Assembly: GCA_004553595.1 (NCBI GenBank)
Contig: SFKZ01000059.1
Coordinates: 1-6,348, forward strand
Source of the DNA: Methanobrevibacter ruminantium
Lineage (GTDB): Archaea > Methanobacteriota > Methanobacteria > Methanobacteriales > Methanobacteriaceae
DNA: 6,348 nucleotides
Direction: 5' to 3'
In this document: piece after piece, positions 1 through 6,348 of the stretch
How the letters are laid out: each line of letters opens with the position of its first letter
Numbering within the stretch: the first letter of the stretch is position 1
Notes under the pieces: model-generated
Database searches by the model: none
What the model was told of the DNA's origin: nothing
The model's input: only the letters and a program-made list of their open reading frames with translations
Made by a program: the position numbers and the translations under genes

Positions 1-453
1 ATTGCTTCTATCAAACTTCAGGAATCACAAATAAATTCAGTTTCAAACGGAATGAATACAACTATATCCATTCCGTCTATCGAAAAAAAATTCGAAACCA
101 CAATTTCAGAGATTTCACCATTTACAGATCCTGCAACCGGAACATTTTTCGTTAAAGCAGATTTTGAAAATCCCGATTTATCAATCAGACCTGGAATGTT
201 TGTAAAATGTTTAATAACTTCAGATTTACTTCAAACATATATCGAAATTCCTGAATCAGCTTTACTAAATACTCAACAAAATACAGCAGATTGCTTTTGC
301 GTACAAGATAATATTGCAATAAAACATTCTGTAAAAATCAATTTCATAAAAGATGGGAAAGCATATATCGAAGAAGGAATCAAACCAGAGGACAAAGTAA
401 TCAATTTCCCTTCACCAAAAATCCAGGAAGGAACACATGTTAAAATTATTTAA
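1..453 (+). CDS. RND efflux periplasmic adaptor (membrane fusion protein), 3' part only
   Basis: The frame is open from the first base, so the gene starts upstream of the window. The ATG at 52 is an internal methionine: the 17 preceding codons continue without a stop and no ribosome binding site precedes it. The 150 visible residues match the C-terminal beta-barrel and membrane-proximal domains of HlyD/AcrA-type adaptors. DPATGTF (visible residues 43-49) fits the family's 'D..TRTF.V' strand, RPGMF (63-67) fits the 'L.PGM.V' turn, IPESAL (83-88) fits the 'iP..Al' motif, and EEGIKPEDKVI followed by IQEGTHVKII fits the terminal 'GL..GD.VI...l.dG..V.i' strands. In this family the protein sits in the periplasm and joins an RND pump to a TolC-like channel. 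The lipoyl and hairpin domains lie outside the window. It overlaps the next gene by 17 nt and shares an operon with RND permeases downstream, which supports the call. Confidence 0.88.
   Translation: MASIKLQESQINSVSNGMNTTISIPSIEKKFETTISEISPFTDPATGTFFVKADFENPDLSIRPGMFVKCLITSDLLQTYIEIPESALLNTQQNTADCFCVQDNIAIKHSVKINFIKDGKAYIEEGIKPEDKVINFPSPKIQEGTHVKII
425..432 (+). promoter_or_regulatory. Ribosome binding site for the first Ig-like lipoprotein gene
   Basis: The purine run AGGAAGGA ends four bases before the ATG at 437. It lies inside the last codons of the adaptor gene, so translation of the two genes is probably coupled. It supports 437 as the true start despite the 17-nt overlap. Confidence 0.6.
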
Positions 454-1846
454 TATTATTTTTTTCTCACTCTGTTTCACATCTTGCTTATTTTCATTTC
501 AGAACATTGAAATTTATTCAAATATCACTCCTGTCTTTAATGATGAAACAATTATTGTAACAACCAATATCCCTCTTGGTACAAATTCCCTATCACAGCT
601 AATTTCTATCAGAGAAGAGGAATTATTGATTGACTGTCAGATTCAGCAAGAAAACAACAAGGTAATTATAACTCCAACTGATGGTTGGAAAACAGGGAAA
701 AACTATCGTTTCCAATTTACAGGATTAGTTAAAACTATTGACGGTAGATTTTATAACATTAATTTCAGTAAGTATTTTGTTTATAAAGATGGCACAACAT
801 TTTTTACTATGGAAAACATATTGCTTCCAAATACAGTTGAAGGCTCCATTATTATAGAATTTAATAAACCTATTGACTTATTTTCCTTCGAGAAAAATTT
901 TTCAATATCTCCATTTATTGAAACAAACAAACAACTTTCTGAGGATAAAAAGACAATTACCATTGTCCCAGTAAAACAATGGAATTACAACACTGTATAT
1001 TGCTGCAAACTTAAAGAATTAAAATCAGCCGATAATTATTTTCTAATCAGCAATATAAATAATCTGTTTTCAATACCTGACTGTACAATTCCTGAGTTAC
1101 TTGAAATAAAAAAATGCAAAATTAATAATCTTCATTCCAAAGATTTTCAATTTTTTCCAATTAATTTTACAGAACACATATTAAATAATATCTTACCAGA
1201 AGACGCCTTAGCTTTTACTTTCAATACAAAAATTAAATTAGATTCCTTTAAATCAAATTTTTCAATCTCTCCTTCAATAGCAGGTCAATTTATTGAAAGT
1301 GACAACTCAATTATTTATATTCCAAATGAACATTTCAATGCAAAAGAAGAATACTTAATTACATTAGGTAAAAACATAAAAGCTGAAAATAATAATTATA
1401 TGCAAGCTTCATTAAAATACATTTTCAAACCTTTTGTAAAATCCTTATATATTGAAAACATAGATATAAATGATACACAACACATTCCATTCTATCAGAA
1501 AATTAAAAACGATTCCCCAATAACAGAAGTCATGGTTTCTCATATCAACAAGGCATATATCGAAATCTCTTTTAATGAAGATATACCTGAAGAATTTATT
1601 TATTTATTTGATAAAATTATCCGATTCGAACCGTATTTTCCTCTGTACCAATCTTCACCACATTTATTGTCCATTCATTTTTCTAATAATAACAAAACAG
1701 TTAGTTTCGAATATGACAATCTTGCAACCACTGACCTTAACCAATCTCTTTATAAACTGACAGTTAATTTTTCAGTTATTCCAAAATCCCTTTCTAACGA
1801 ATTATCCATGGAGGACAACATATGTACAATACTATCCTTAAAATAG
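437..1846 (+). CDS. Putative lipoprotein with repeated SbsA Ig-like (Big_5) domains
   Basis: This 469-residue protein starts with a short lysine-poor leader and hydrophobic stretch (residues 3-16) ending in CFTSC, with Cys17 as the likely lipidated residue. The lipobox is loose, of the kind spirochaetes tolerate, so plain secretion is also possible. The rest is beta-rich and repetitive, in the style of Big_5 domains: roughly 24-117, 126-214 and 254-331, with a more divergent C-terminal unit at 332-469. The clearest repeat signature is F-x-x-NFSISP (151-159 and 271-279), each followed by a short strand ending in 'I.IvP' or 'IiYIP' and then a 'Y...L' strand. No catalytic motif is visible. Its place between an RND adaptor and the permeases suggests an envelope-anchored accessory to the efflux system, but the specific role is unknown. 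It overlaps both neighbours (17 and 25 nt). The domain call is by pattern recognition, and the domain edges are approximate. Confidence 0.78.
   Translation: MLKLFNIIFFSLCFTSCLFSFQNIEIYSNITPVFNDETIIVTTNIPLGTNSLSQLISIREEELLIDCQIQQENNKVIITPTDGWKTGKNYRFQFTGLVKTIDGRFYNINFSKYFVYKDGTTFFTMENILLPNTVEGSIIIEFNKPIDLFSFEKNFSISPFIETNKQLSEDKKTITIVPVKQWNYNTVYCCKLKELKSADNYFLISNINNLFSIPDCTIPELLEIKKCKINNLHSKDFQFFPINFTEHILNNILPEDALAFTFNTKIKLDSFKSNFSISPSIAGQFIESDNSIIYIPNEHFNAKEEYLITLGKNIKAENNNYMQASLKYIFKPFVKSLYIENIDINDTQHIPFYQKIKNDSPITEVMVSHINKAYIEISFNEDIPEEFIYLFDKIIRFEPYFPLYQSSPHLLSIHFSNNNKTVSFEYDNLATTDLNQSLYKLTVNFSVIPKSLSNELSMEDNICTILSLK
1810..1815 (+). promoter_or_regulatory. Ribosome binding site for the second Ig-like lipoprotein gene
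   Basis: GGAGGA lies within the preceding gene and six bases before the ATG at 1822. This is the strongest Shine-Dalgarno match in the window and fixes the start of a gene that overlaps its neighbour by 25 nt. Confidence 0.68.
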
Positions 1847-3270
1847 TACTAATATTCGTTCCAACACTAATATTAAGCTGCTCCTGTTTCATCTATCCAG
1901 AATTTAAAATCAAAAACTATTGTTACAATGAAAACTTCATAAGACTTGAATTTAACACAACACCAGATTTACAGAGACTACAACAGGCCTTTAATTTTCT
2001 TGAAGATGAATATAAACAGACCGGATATTTTAAACAAAATGGAAAAGTAATTGATTTTTTCCCTCTTAATGGAATTAGTAAAAATCATACTTACAAAATA
2101 ATCATCACAACTGATGCAGAAAATTCAGAAGGAATCTCATTAGATAATAACTACACTGAAAGTTTTTCAACTAAGGATACTAATACACCCCTCCAAATTT
2201 TATCTGTAACCCAAATACAATCAGGCATTCAAATAGATTTATCCTCATCTGTTGATCCTAATTTATTTATAAAATCATTCAATATTACTCCTTCCCTAAA
2301 CACTTTATTTGAATGGAATGAAACAGCTGATTCATTTAAAATTAAGTTTACATCACTTCTTAATGATAAGACAAATTACTTCGTAACACTTTCAAAAGAT
2401 CTTTATGACAAAAACAACAATTATTTACAAAAAGAATTAAATTATACCTTTTTCAATGAAAATTTTCTGAATGAAACATTTAATCTTGGATACTCAGAAA
2501 ATAACGAAACCATTTACTTATCAGACCAGGGTCCTAATACCAATCTGTCTTATAAAAACAAGTTCTTCTTTTCCTTCAATAATAATTCTGATGAAGAAGA
2601 ATTCCCTGCTACAATTTCTATTTTCCCAAAAATTGATTATACAATAAAACAATCAGCAGATGAGTTAAGAAAATATTACCTGACTTTTCTTTCAAAACCA
2701 GACTTCAACTCTACCTACACTATTTCTGTTAACTATAATCCAAACAACAAACATAATTATGGCACAAAAGACTTTTCAATCACATTTAATGCATTATCAG
2801 ATTATCCACCAGAATTTTGTGGAGGAGCATTTAATATAATTAATTCTATTTATCCATTTACAAATCAGTATAAAACATTAAGCTTTCCAGTAGATCTTTT
2901 TCCAACAATCAGCTCTTTCCATTCTGAAGATATCAAAATTTATTTTATTTTCTCCTCAAAAAATAAAAATTTTCAATTATCAAAAGACTCTTTAATAAAT
3001 TTTTTAACAATATCATCTACAAATAACTGTATTGATATAAAACCTTACGCTATTAACTTCATAACTGATGAGGCATTAAAATCAAACATTTTCAAAGCAT
3101 TAGAAATTTTACCTGACATAAATTCAGAATATTCAATCATTGAATATTGCTGCCATATTCAAAATAAAGAAAACAAAGGTCTGATTAAAATTGAATTAGG
3201 AAGTGAAATTTGTGATTCAAACAGTAATACATTAAATCATAATTTAACATACATTTTCAATAAACAGTAG
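1822..3270 (+). CDS. Second putative lipoprotein with SbsA Ig-like (Big_5) domains
   Basis: The 482-residue product begins MYNTILKIVLIFVPTLILSC, a lysine-containing start, a hydrophobic core and a good lipobox (ILSC, Cys20). A second cysteine follows at 22. The mature part resembles the preceding protein: Ig-like units can be drawn at about 28-117 (ending in 'ESFSTKD', a typical Big_5 last strand) and 122-211, with weaker ones at about 213-323 and 366-480. Unit two carries SFNITPSL (152-159) and NNNYLQKELNYTF (198-210). These match NFSISPSI and NNNYMQASLKYIF in the upstream protein with almost the same spacing, so the two genes look like diverged paralogues. There are no enzyme motifs. The predicted location is membrane-anchored, facing periplasm or surface. 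The stop is 12 nt before the RND permease start, so it is very likely co-transcribed with the pump. Function is not known; an efflux-accessory or envelope structural role is inferred only from context. Confidence 0.78.
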   Translation: MYNTILKIVLIFVPTLILSCSCFIYPEFKIKNYCYNENFIRLEFNTTPDLQRLQQAFNFLEDEYKQTGYFKQNGKVIDFFPLNGISKNHTYKIIITTDAENSEGISLDNNYTESFSTKDTNTPLQILSVTQIQSGIQIDLSSSVDPNLFIKSFNITPSLNTLFEWNETADSFKIKFTSLLNDKTNYFVTLSKDLYDKNNNYLQKELNYTFFNENFLNETFNLGYSENNETIYLSDQGPNTNLSYKNKFFFSFNNNSDEEEFPATISIFPKIDYTIKQSADELRKYYLTFLSKPDFNSTYTISVNYNPNNKHNYGTKDFSITFNALSDYPPEFCGGAFNIINSIYPFTNQYKTLSFPVDLFPTISSFHSEDIKIYFIFSSKNKNFQLSKDSLINFLTISSTNNCIDIKPYAINFITDEALKSNIFKALEILPDINSEYSIIEYCCHIQNKENKGLIKIELGSEICDSNSNTLNHNLTYIFNKQ

Positions 3271-3276
3271 AAAGGA
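3271..3276 (+). promoter_or_regulatory. Ribosome binding site for the first RND permease
   Basis: AAAGGA occupies the only intergenic gap in the window (3271-3282), six bases before the ATG at 3283. It supports this start, which also gives the expected RND N-terminus with a short cytoplasmic helix, an HP motif and TM1. Confidence 0.6.
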
Positions 3277-3282
3277 TACATC

Positions 3283-4620
3283 ATGAATAAAATTATCAAC
3301 TATTCTATTAAACATCCGGTTTCTATTTTTATGTATTATATACTACTCACTATTCTAGGAATAATATGTTTAACAACAATTCCAATGGATTTCCTACCAA
3401 ATATTAAAGAACATTCATTATTAGTTTCAACAGTCTACCCAGGAATGTCGGCCGAACAGATGCGTGAAATAATTACAATTCCCGTAGAAACATCATTCAG
3501 TTCTTTACGAGGATTAAAAACAATCAGTTCTGTTACAAGAGATAACTGTTGCTTTGTAAAAATTGAATTGCACAATAATGTAAATATAAACAATGCCTTA
3601 ATTGATTCAAGGCAGATCATTGATCAATTAGAAAGTCAATTACCCCAAGATTGTATCAAACCTGAAGTAGATATATACAATTCTGATAAAAACTTAATAT
3701 TAAAAATTGCGATTACTTCAAATCAAAAAACAATTCCAGAAATCCGAAAATTAGCAGAAAATGAACTCAAACATTCCCTTCAAGCTGCAAATGGCATTGG
3801 ACATATTTCAATCATTGGTGGATACGAAGAGCAAATACACGTTACCTATGATCCTTTCAAATTACATTCATTAAACTTAACTCCCGAATATATTTCAACA
3901 TCGATTATAAATTCCAATTACGAATTTCCTGCAGGTCTAATAAAAGATGACAATAATGAATATATACTAAAAACCTCAGCTTTATTCAAAAATATAGAAG
4001 ACATAAACAATGTAAAACTATTAGTCTCAGACTCTATTTGCAATTTAGAAGAACTTGTTAAACCTAGTTTTTCCCATTCAAACATGAACACCTTTTGCTT
4101 TATAAATTCTAACGAGTGCATATCTTTATCTATAAAAAAGAAAAATAATGCAAATCCGATTAAAACAACAAACGAAATCAAAAAAATTTTAGCTGACTTT
4201 TCGAATAACTACGATAATATCAATATTTTAATTATCCAGGATTCTTCAATTGAAATACGACATTCAATTTACTCGGTTTTATTATCTGCTTTAATAAGCA
4301 CCATTATTACCTTTCTTGTAATCTATTATTTTTTTCGCAATAAAACTATTTCAATAATTCTTTCTTTACCAATCCCTTTATGTATTTTATTTACATTTAT
4401 ATGTTTAAAAAGTTTAAATCATTCTATAAATCTATTTTCTCTTTCTGGAATTTCAATTTCAATTGGTATGTTGGTAGATGCCTCTATTGTAGTTTTAGAA
4501 AATATAATATCTAATCAAAGTAATATTTCTAACGATTCCAAAATATATAATGCCGTCATTCAAGTAAAATCATCAACTATTAATTCAGCCTTGGTGAACT
4601 CTTTTCAGATCTTTCTATAA
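3283..4620 (+). CDS. N-terminal open frame of the split RND permease (TM1-TM4)
   Basis: The 445-codon frame opens with an amphipathic start and KHPVSIFMYY leading into TM1 (about 13-33). IPMDFLPNI and STVYPGMSAEQM (49-60) are the conserved entry to porter subdomain PN1 (family form 'v...ypGasaeeve'). IPVETSFSSLRGLKTISS follows the 'piE..l..i.Gv..i.S' motif. GIGHISIIGGYEEQIHV (171-187) fits PN1/PC1 of the family. TM2 is about 330-351, TM3 355-375 and TM4 383-407. TM4 contains GMLVDASIVVLENI: Asp399 matches the first proton-relay aspartate of AcrB (Asp407), while the second aspartate is alanine here. The last nine or so residues (SFQIFL and just before) are frame-shifted or out of context. If translated alone the product ends after TM4 and would lack the whole second half. 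Confidence 0.75.
   Translation: MNKIINYSIKHPVSIFMYYILLTILGIICLTTIPMDFLPNIKEHSLLVSTVYPGMSAEQMREIITIPVETSFSSLRGLKTISSVTRDNCCFVKIELHNNVNINNALIDSRQIIDQLESQLPQDCIKPEVDIYNSDKNLILKIAITSNQKTIPEIRKLAENELKHSLQAANGIGHISIIGGYEEQIHVTYDPFKLHSLNLTPEYISTSIINSNYEFPAGLIKDDNNEYILKTSALFKNIEDINNVKLLVSDSICNLEELVKPSFSHSNMNTFCFINSNECISLSIKKKNNANPIKTTNEIKKILADFSNNYDNINILIIQDSSIEIRHSIYSVLLSALISTIITFLVIYYFFRNKTISIILSLPIPLCILFTFICLKSLNHSINLFSLSGISISIGMLVDASIVVLENIISNQSNISNDSKIYNAVIQVKSSTINSALVNSFQIFL
4584..4620 (+). other. Frameshift/deletion junction in the RND permease
   Basis: The upstream frame runs through here to a TAA at 4618-4620. The downstream frame has a TAA at 4581-4583 and is open from 4584. Between 4593 and 4610 the bases can be read as LVNSFQ in one frame or GELFSD in the other; the second matches the family's segment before TM6. 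A short T run (4602-4605) is the only slip-prone spot. Adding one base there would rejoin the frames but would give ALVNSF joined to SDLSISV, still without TM5, so a simple one-base error does not explain the gap. Confidence 0.7.
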
Positions 4621-6113
4621 GTGTTATATCTTCTATTTTTCTTTCAGGGGTAATTTCTCTTACATTAGTACCAGCCTGCTTTAAGCAATTCCTTTATTCT
4701 AAAACAAATTGTAATTCAAATATTTGTATAATATCCAAACTAGAAAATAGATACAGAATAATACTTAACCATTTATTTGATACCAGCATAAGTAAAATTT
4801 ATCTAACACTTCTTATAATTTCACTTTTATGTATTCCATTATCAATCTTTACAAAAAAAGAATTTTCCCCTAAAACAACAAGCTTAATTCATTCCTTTAA
4901 CATTGAACTCCCAACCAATCAAACCATGACTAAATCACAAAAACAGATAAAAGAATTTCTTAATAAATTTACAGACAAATTTCCAGATTGTACAATTTAC
5001 ACAGCTGCTGGACTAGAACCTTCTGATTTTGAAAACTTAGCCGATGTAAAATCAAATCCGTATAATGTAAAATTTACTATCATTTTACAAAAAGCAAACC
5101 AACTCAAAAATATTTTACTTTTTTTCAATGACCAAAATTTTACCTATCAACATGATGAAGCTAAAGACTTCATGACAAAAGCTCTTGATCTTAGTTCAAC
5201 TTATATATACTCATGTAATACTCTGGAAGAAATTTCCGCTTTCTCAAAAAATACACCGGATGCAACTCCAAATTGCAAAATGAAAGAATATATCTTTATT
5301 CCAGATCAAAATAAATTAGAACATTACAAAATTCCTTCATCATACATTTCGAATTATACATATAACTATCTCGAAGGAATTGAATGCGGTACTCTAAAAA
5401 ATGAAAATAAAGAAATTCCAATTATATTAAAACCTGAATCAGATTATAATAATTACAATTCTATATTTATCCATGTTAATAATCAGACAATTCCTTTATC
5501 CACATTAGGAAAATTTCAAACCAGCGAAAAAGACAATATTTATTACAGATACAATAGAAAAGATTCAAAGCTTATTAATAATCCTTCTAAGACTCAAAAT
5601 CTAATTTCCCCATCAAAAGAAAAAATCTATGAATTGCTGACAAGTTCTATTTTACTAATTATCTTTATATTAATTCTATTATATTGCTTACTTGGTGCCC
5701 AGCTAGAATCATTCACCATTCCTCTTATTTTATTAATTTCTATATTACCTGGCTTTACAGGCAGCTTATTAAGTCTATTTGTAACAAGAAATAGTTTAAA
5801 TCTTAACAGCCTGTTATCATTGATTGTTCTTTCAGGAATTTCAATTAACAACTCAATCATTCTTCTAGAATCAGTTTCACCATATAAAGAAATAAGTAAA
5901 TCTGAATACATTAAAATACTTTCATCACGATTAAAGCCAATATTGATAACAACCGTCACATCTATCCTATCTTTACTTCCATTTATGTTTATTAAAACCA
6001 GAAATAATTCTCAATCGTCAATGGCAATCGCACTATGTGGAGGATTATTAAGTTCTGTTATTTCTTCATTGCTTTTTATTCCAATTTTATTTAAAAGCAA
6101 GGTAAAAAAATGA
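4584..6113 (+). CDS. C-terminal open frame of the split RND permease (TM6-TM12)
   Basis: The coding sense clearly starts before the first ATG (4926): 4593-4925 encodes GELFSDLSISVISS, the TM6 end SLTLVPACF, a cytoplasmic linker, TM7 (YLTLLIISLLCIPLSIF) and the PN2 entry FNIELPTNQTMTKS, where the ATG at 4926 is an internal Met. Counting from that Met, IPLSTLGKF (189-197) and YYRYNRKDS (206-214) match 'vpLs.va.v' and 'i.R.ng.r' of the PC2 region. TM8 is about 239-257, TM9 262-287, TM10 294-316 with GISINNSIILLE, TM11 334-356 after SSRLKPILITT, and TM12 364-389 with CGGLLSSVISSLLFIPIL. These are all standard RND C-terminal features. After the YRYN motif only about 25 residues precede TM8, where the family usually has a further 50 or more. 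No start codon with a ribosome binding site is visible near 4584, so independent expression is unlikely. Confidence 0.75.
   Translation, partial: FSLGELFSDLSISVISSIFLSGVISLTLVPACFKQFLYSKTNCNSNICIISKLENRYRIILNHLFDTSISKIYLTLLIISLLCIPLSIFTKKEFSPKTTSLIHSFNIELPTNQTMTKSQKQIKEFLNKFTDKFPDCTIYTAAGLEPSDFENLADVKSNPYNVKFTIILQKANQLKNILLFFNDQNFTYQHDEAKDFMTKALDLSSTYIYSCNTLEEISAFSKNTPDATPNCKMKEYIFIPDQNKLEHYKIPSSYISNYTYNYLEGIECGTLKNENKEIPIILKPESDYNNYNSIFIHVNNQTIPLSTLGKFQTSEKDNIYYRYNRKDSKLINNPSKTQNLISPSKEKIYELLTSSILLIIFILILLYCLLGAQLESFTIPLILLISILPGFTGSLLSLFVTRNSLNLNSLLSLIVLSGISINNSIILLESVSPYKEISKSEYIKILSSRLKPILITTVTSILSLLPFMFIKTRNNSQSSMAIALCGGLLSSVISSLLFIPILFKSKVKK
6097..6102 (+). promoter_or_regulatory. Weak ribosome binding site for the second RND permease
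   Basis: GCAAGG lies seven bases before the ATG at 6110, inside the end of the preceding frame. With the ATGA stop/start overlap it points to translational coupling to the upstream permease frame. Confidence 0.4.
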
Positions 6114-6348
6114 AAACACGAAATATTTTCATTATATTAATTATCTCATTATTTTTAACTTACTCCATAAAATTCTTACAATTTACCCATACCTCAAATT
6201 TCAACAATCTTATTTTCCTAATTAAGTATGAATATTATGGAATCGACTCTCAACAGATTGAGCAACTTATTACAATTCCTTTAGAGCAAGAATTATATAC
6301 ATTAGAAAATGTCATTGAAATAAAATCCACAAGTCATTTAAACCAAAG
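6110..6348 (+). CDS. Second RND efflux permease, N-terminal part only
   Basis: The ATG overlaps the stop of the preceding permease frame (ATGA, 6110-6113) and the frame stays open to the window edge, giving 79 complete codons. Residues 6-24 form a hydrophobic helix (IFIILIISLFLTYSIKF), the expected TM1. IKYEYYGIDSQQIEQLI and TIPLEQELYTLENVIEIKS then match the RND PN1 signature ('v...y.Ga....E.lit.PlE..l..l.gv..i.S'), and align with VYPGMSAEQM and IPVETSFSSLRGLKTISS of the first permease. The glycine is kept but the Pro before it is replaced by Tyr. The N-terminal cytoplasmic helix is shorter than usual. A tandem second permease is most simply a partner pump (compare MdtB/MdtC) or an independent paralogue sharing the adaptor. 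Its proton-relay residues lie beyond the window, so its integrity is unknown. Confidence 0.78.
   Translation, partial: MKTRNIFIILIISLFLTYSIKFLQFTHTSNFNNLIFLIKYEYYGIDSQQIEQLITIPLEQELYTLENVIEIKSTSHLNQ

Larger units (their letters stand above)
3283..6113 (+). pseudogene. RND (AcrB/HAE-1-like) efflux permease, split by a frame-disrupting deletion in TM5
   Basis: Two consecutive open frames together make one RND permease. The first (3283-4620) carries TM1, the first porter loop and TM2-TM4. The second is one frame earlier (-1) and is open from 4584 to 6113; it carries TM6-TM12 and the second porter loop. The family normally has about 1,020-1,050 residues and twelve helices; joining the pieces gives only about 945. 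The junction lacks most of TM5: the first frame reaches INSALVNS, corresponding to the 'TASTLTTV' region, while the other frame resumes at GELFSDLSISV, the segment leading into TM6. The FLP-containing stretch between them is absent, so about 37-50 nt appear to be missing, in a number that is not a multiple of three. The transporter would export drugs, lipids or similar compounds using proton motive force. As written it should be non-functional, unless the lesion is an assembly error. Both halves remain otherwise open, suggesting a recent event. Confidence 0.8.

Noticed and set aside
52..453. ATG at 52 as the start of a 133-residue protein
   Set aside because: The frame is open back to base 1, there is no ribosome binding site before 52, and the residues are the C-terminal part of an adaptor family that is far longer.
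781..963. Minus-strand open frame; likewise 3435-3620, 3918-4181 and 5627-5959
   Set aside because: All are antisense to conserved coding sequence; the products are hydrophobic or low-complexity mirror readings with no family resemblance.
1575..1760. Short plus-strand open frame within the first lipoprotein gene
   Set aside because: It lies wholly inside a well-supported gene in another frame, without a ribosome binding site or recognisable domain.
3268..3283. A terminator or promoter between the second lipoprotein and the permease
   Set aside because: The gap is only 12 nt, contains a ribosome binding site and shows no inverted repeat; the genes look co-transcribed.
4584..4647. TTCAG occurring at 4584, 4604 and 4643 as deletion-causing direct repeats
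   Set aside because: Five-base repeats are expected by chance in such AT-rich DNA, and the missing sequence cannot be seen from this window.
4926..6113. A separate 395-residue protein starting at the ATG at 4926
   Set aside because: RND-like sequence (end of TM6, TM7 and the PN2 entry) is encoded in the same frame from about 4593, and the ATG falls inside the PN2 motif. It is the rest of the split permease.
1..6348. CRISPR arrays, tRNA/rRNA genes, insertion sequences or attachment sites
   Set aside because: No regularly spaced repeats, RNA-like structured GC-rich segments, transposase motifs or terminal inverted repeats were seen; coding sequence fills essentially the whole window.

Overview
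The window looks like the middle of one long, tightly packed plus-strand operon from a low-G+C (about 30% by eye) Gram-negative bacterium. The genes encode an RND-type tripartite efflux system. Two predicted lipoproteins with relaxed, spirochaete-like lipoboxes and SbsA-type Ig-like (Big_5) domains, next to tandem RND permeases, make a host-associated Treponema-like spirochaete the best guess. That is an inference from gene style only; there is no rRNA or other marker gene here. The standard genetic code fits all frames.

Layout from left to right: (1) 1-453, the 3' end of a periplasmic adaptor (membrane fusion protein) cut by the window edge. (2) 437-1846, a putative lipoprotein with repeated Big_5 domains. 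(3) 1822-3270, a second, related Big_5 lipoprotein. (4) 3283-6113, an RND (AcrB/HAE-1-like) permease split into two frames by a lesion near 4584-4608. (5) 6110-6348, the 5' end of a second RND permease cut by the right edge. Three of the four gene junctions overlap (17, 25 and 4 nt) and the fourth has a 12-nt gap holding a ribosome binding site. No internal promoter or terminator is visible and no stretch above 300 bases lacks a gene.

If all genes were intact, the adaptor would link one or two inner-membrane RND pumps to an outer-membrane channel, presumably encoded outside the window. The two Ig-like lipoproteins would be membrane-anchored periplasmic or surface accessories. The most notable observations are these: the first permease has lost transmembrane helix 5 together with the reading frame; its second periplasmic loop looks short in the PC2 subdomain; and a pair of paralogous Big_5 lipoproteins sits between the adaptor and the pump genes.
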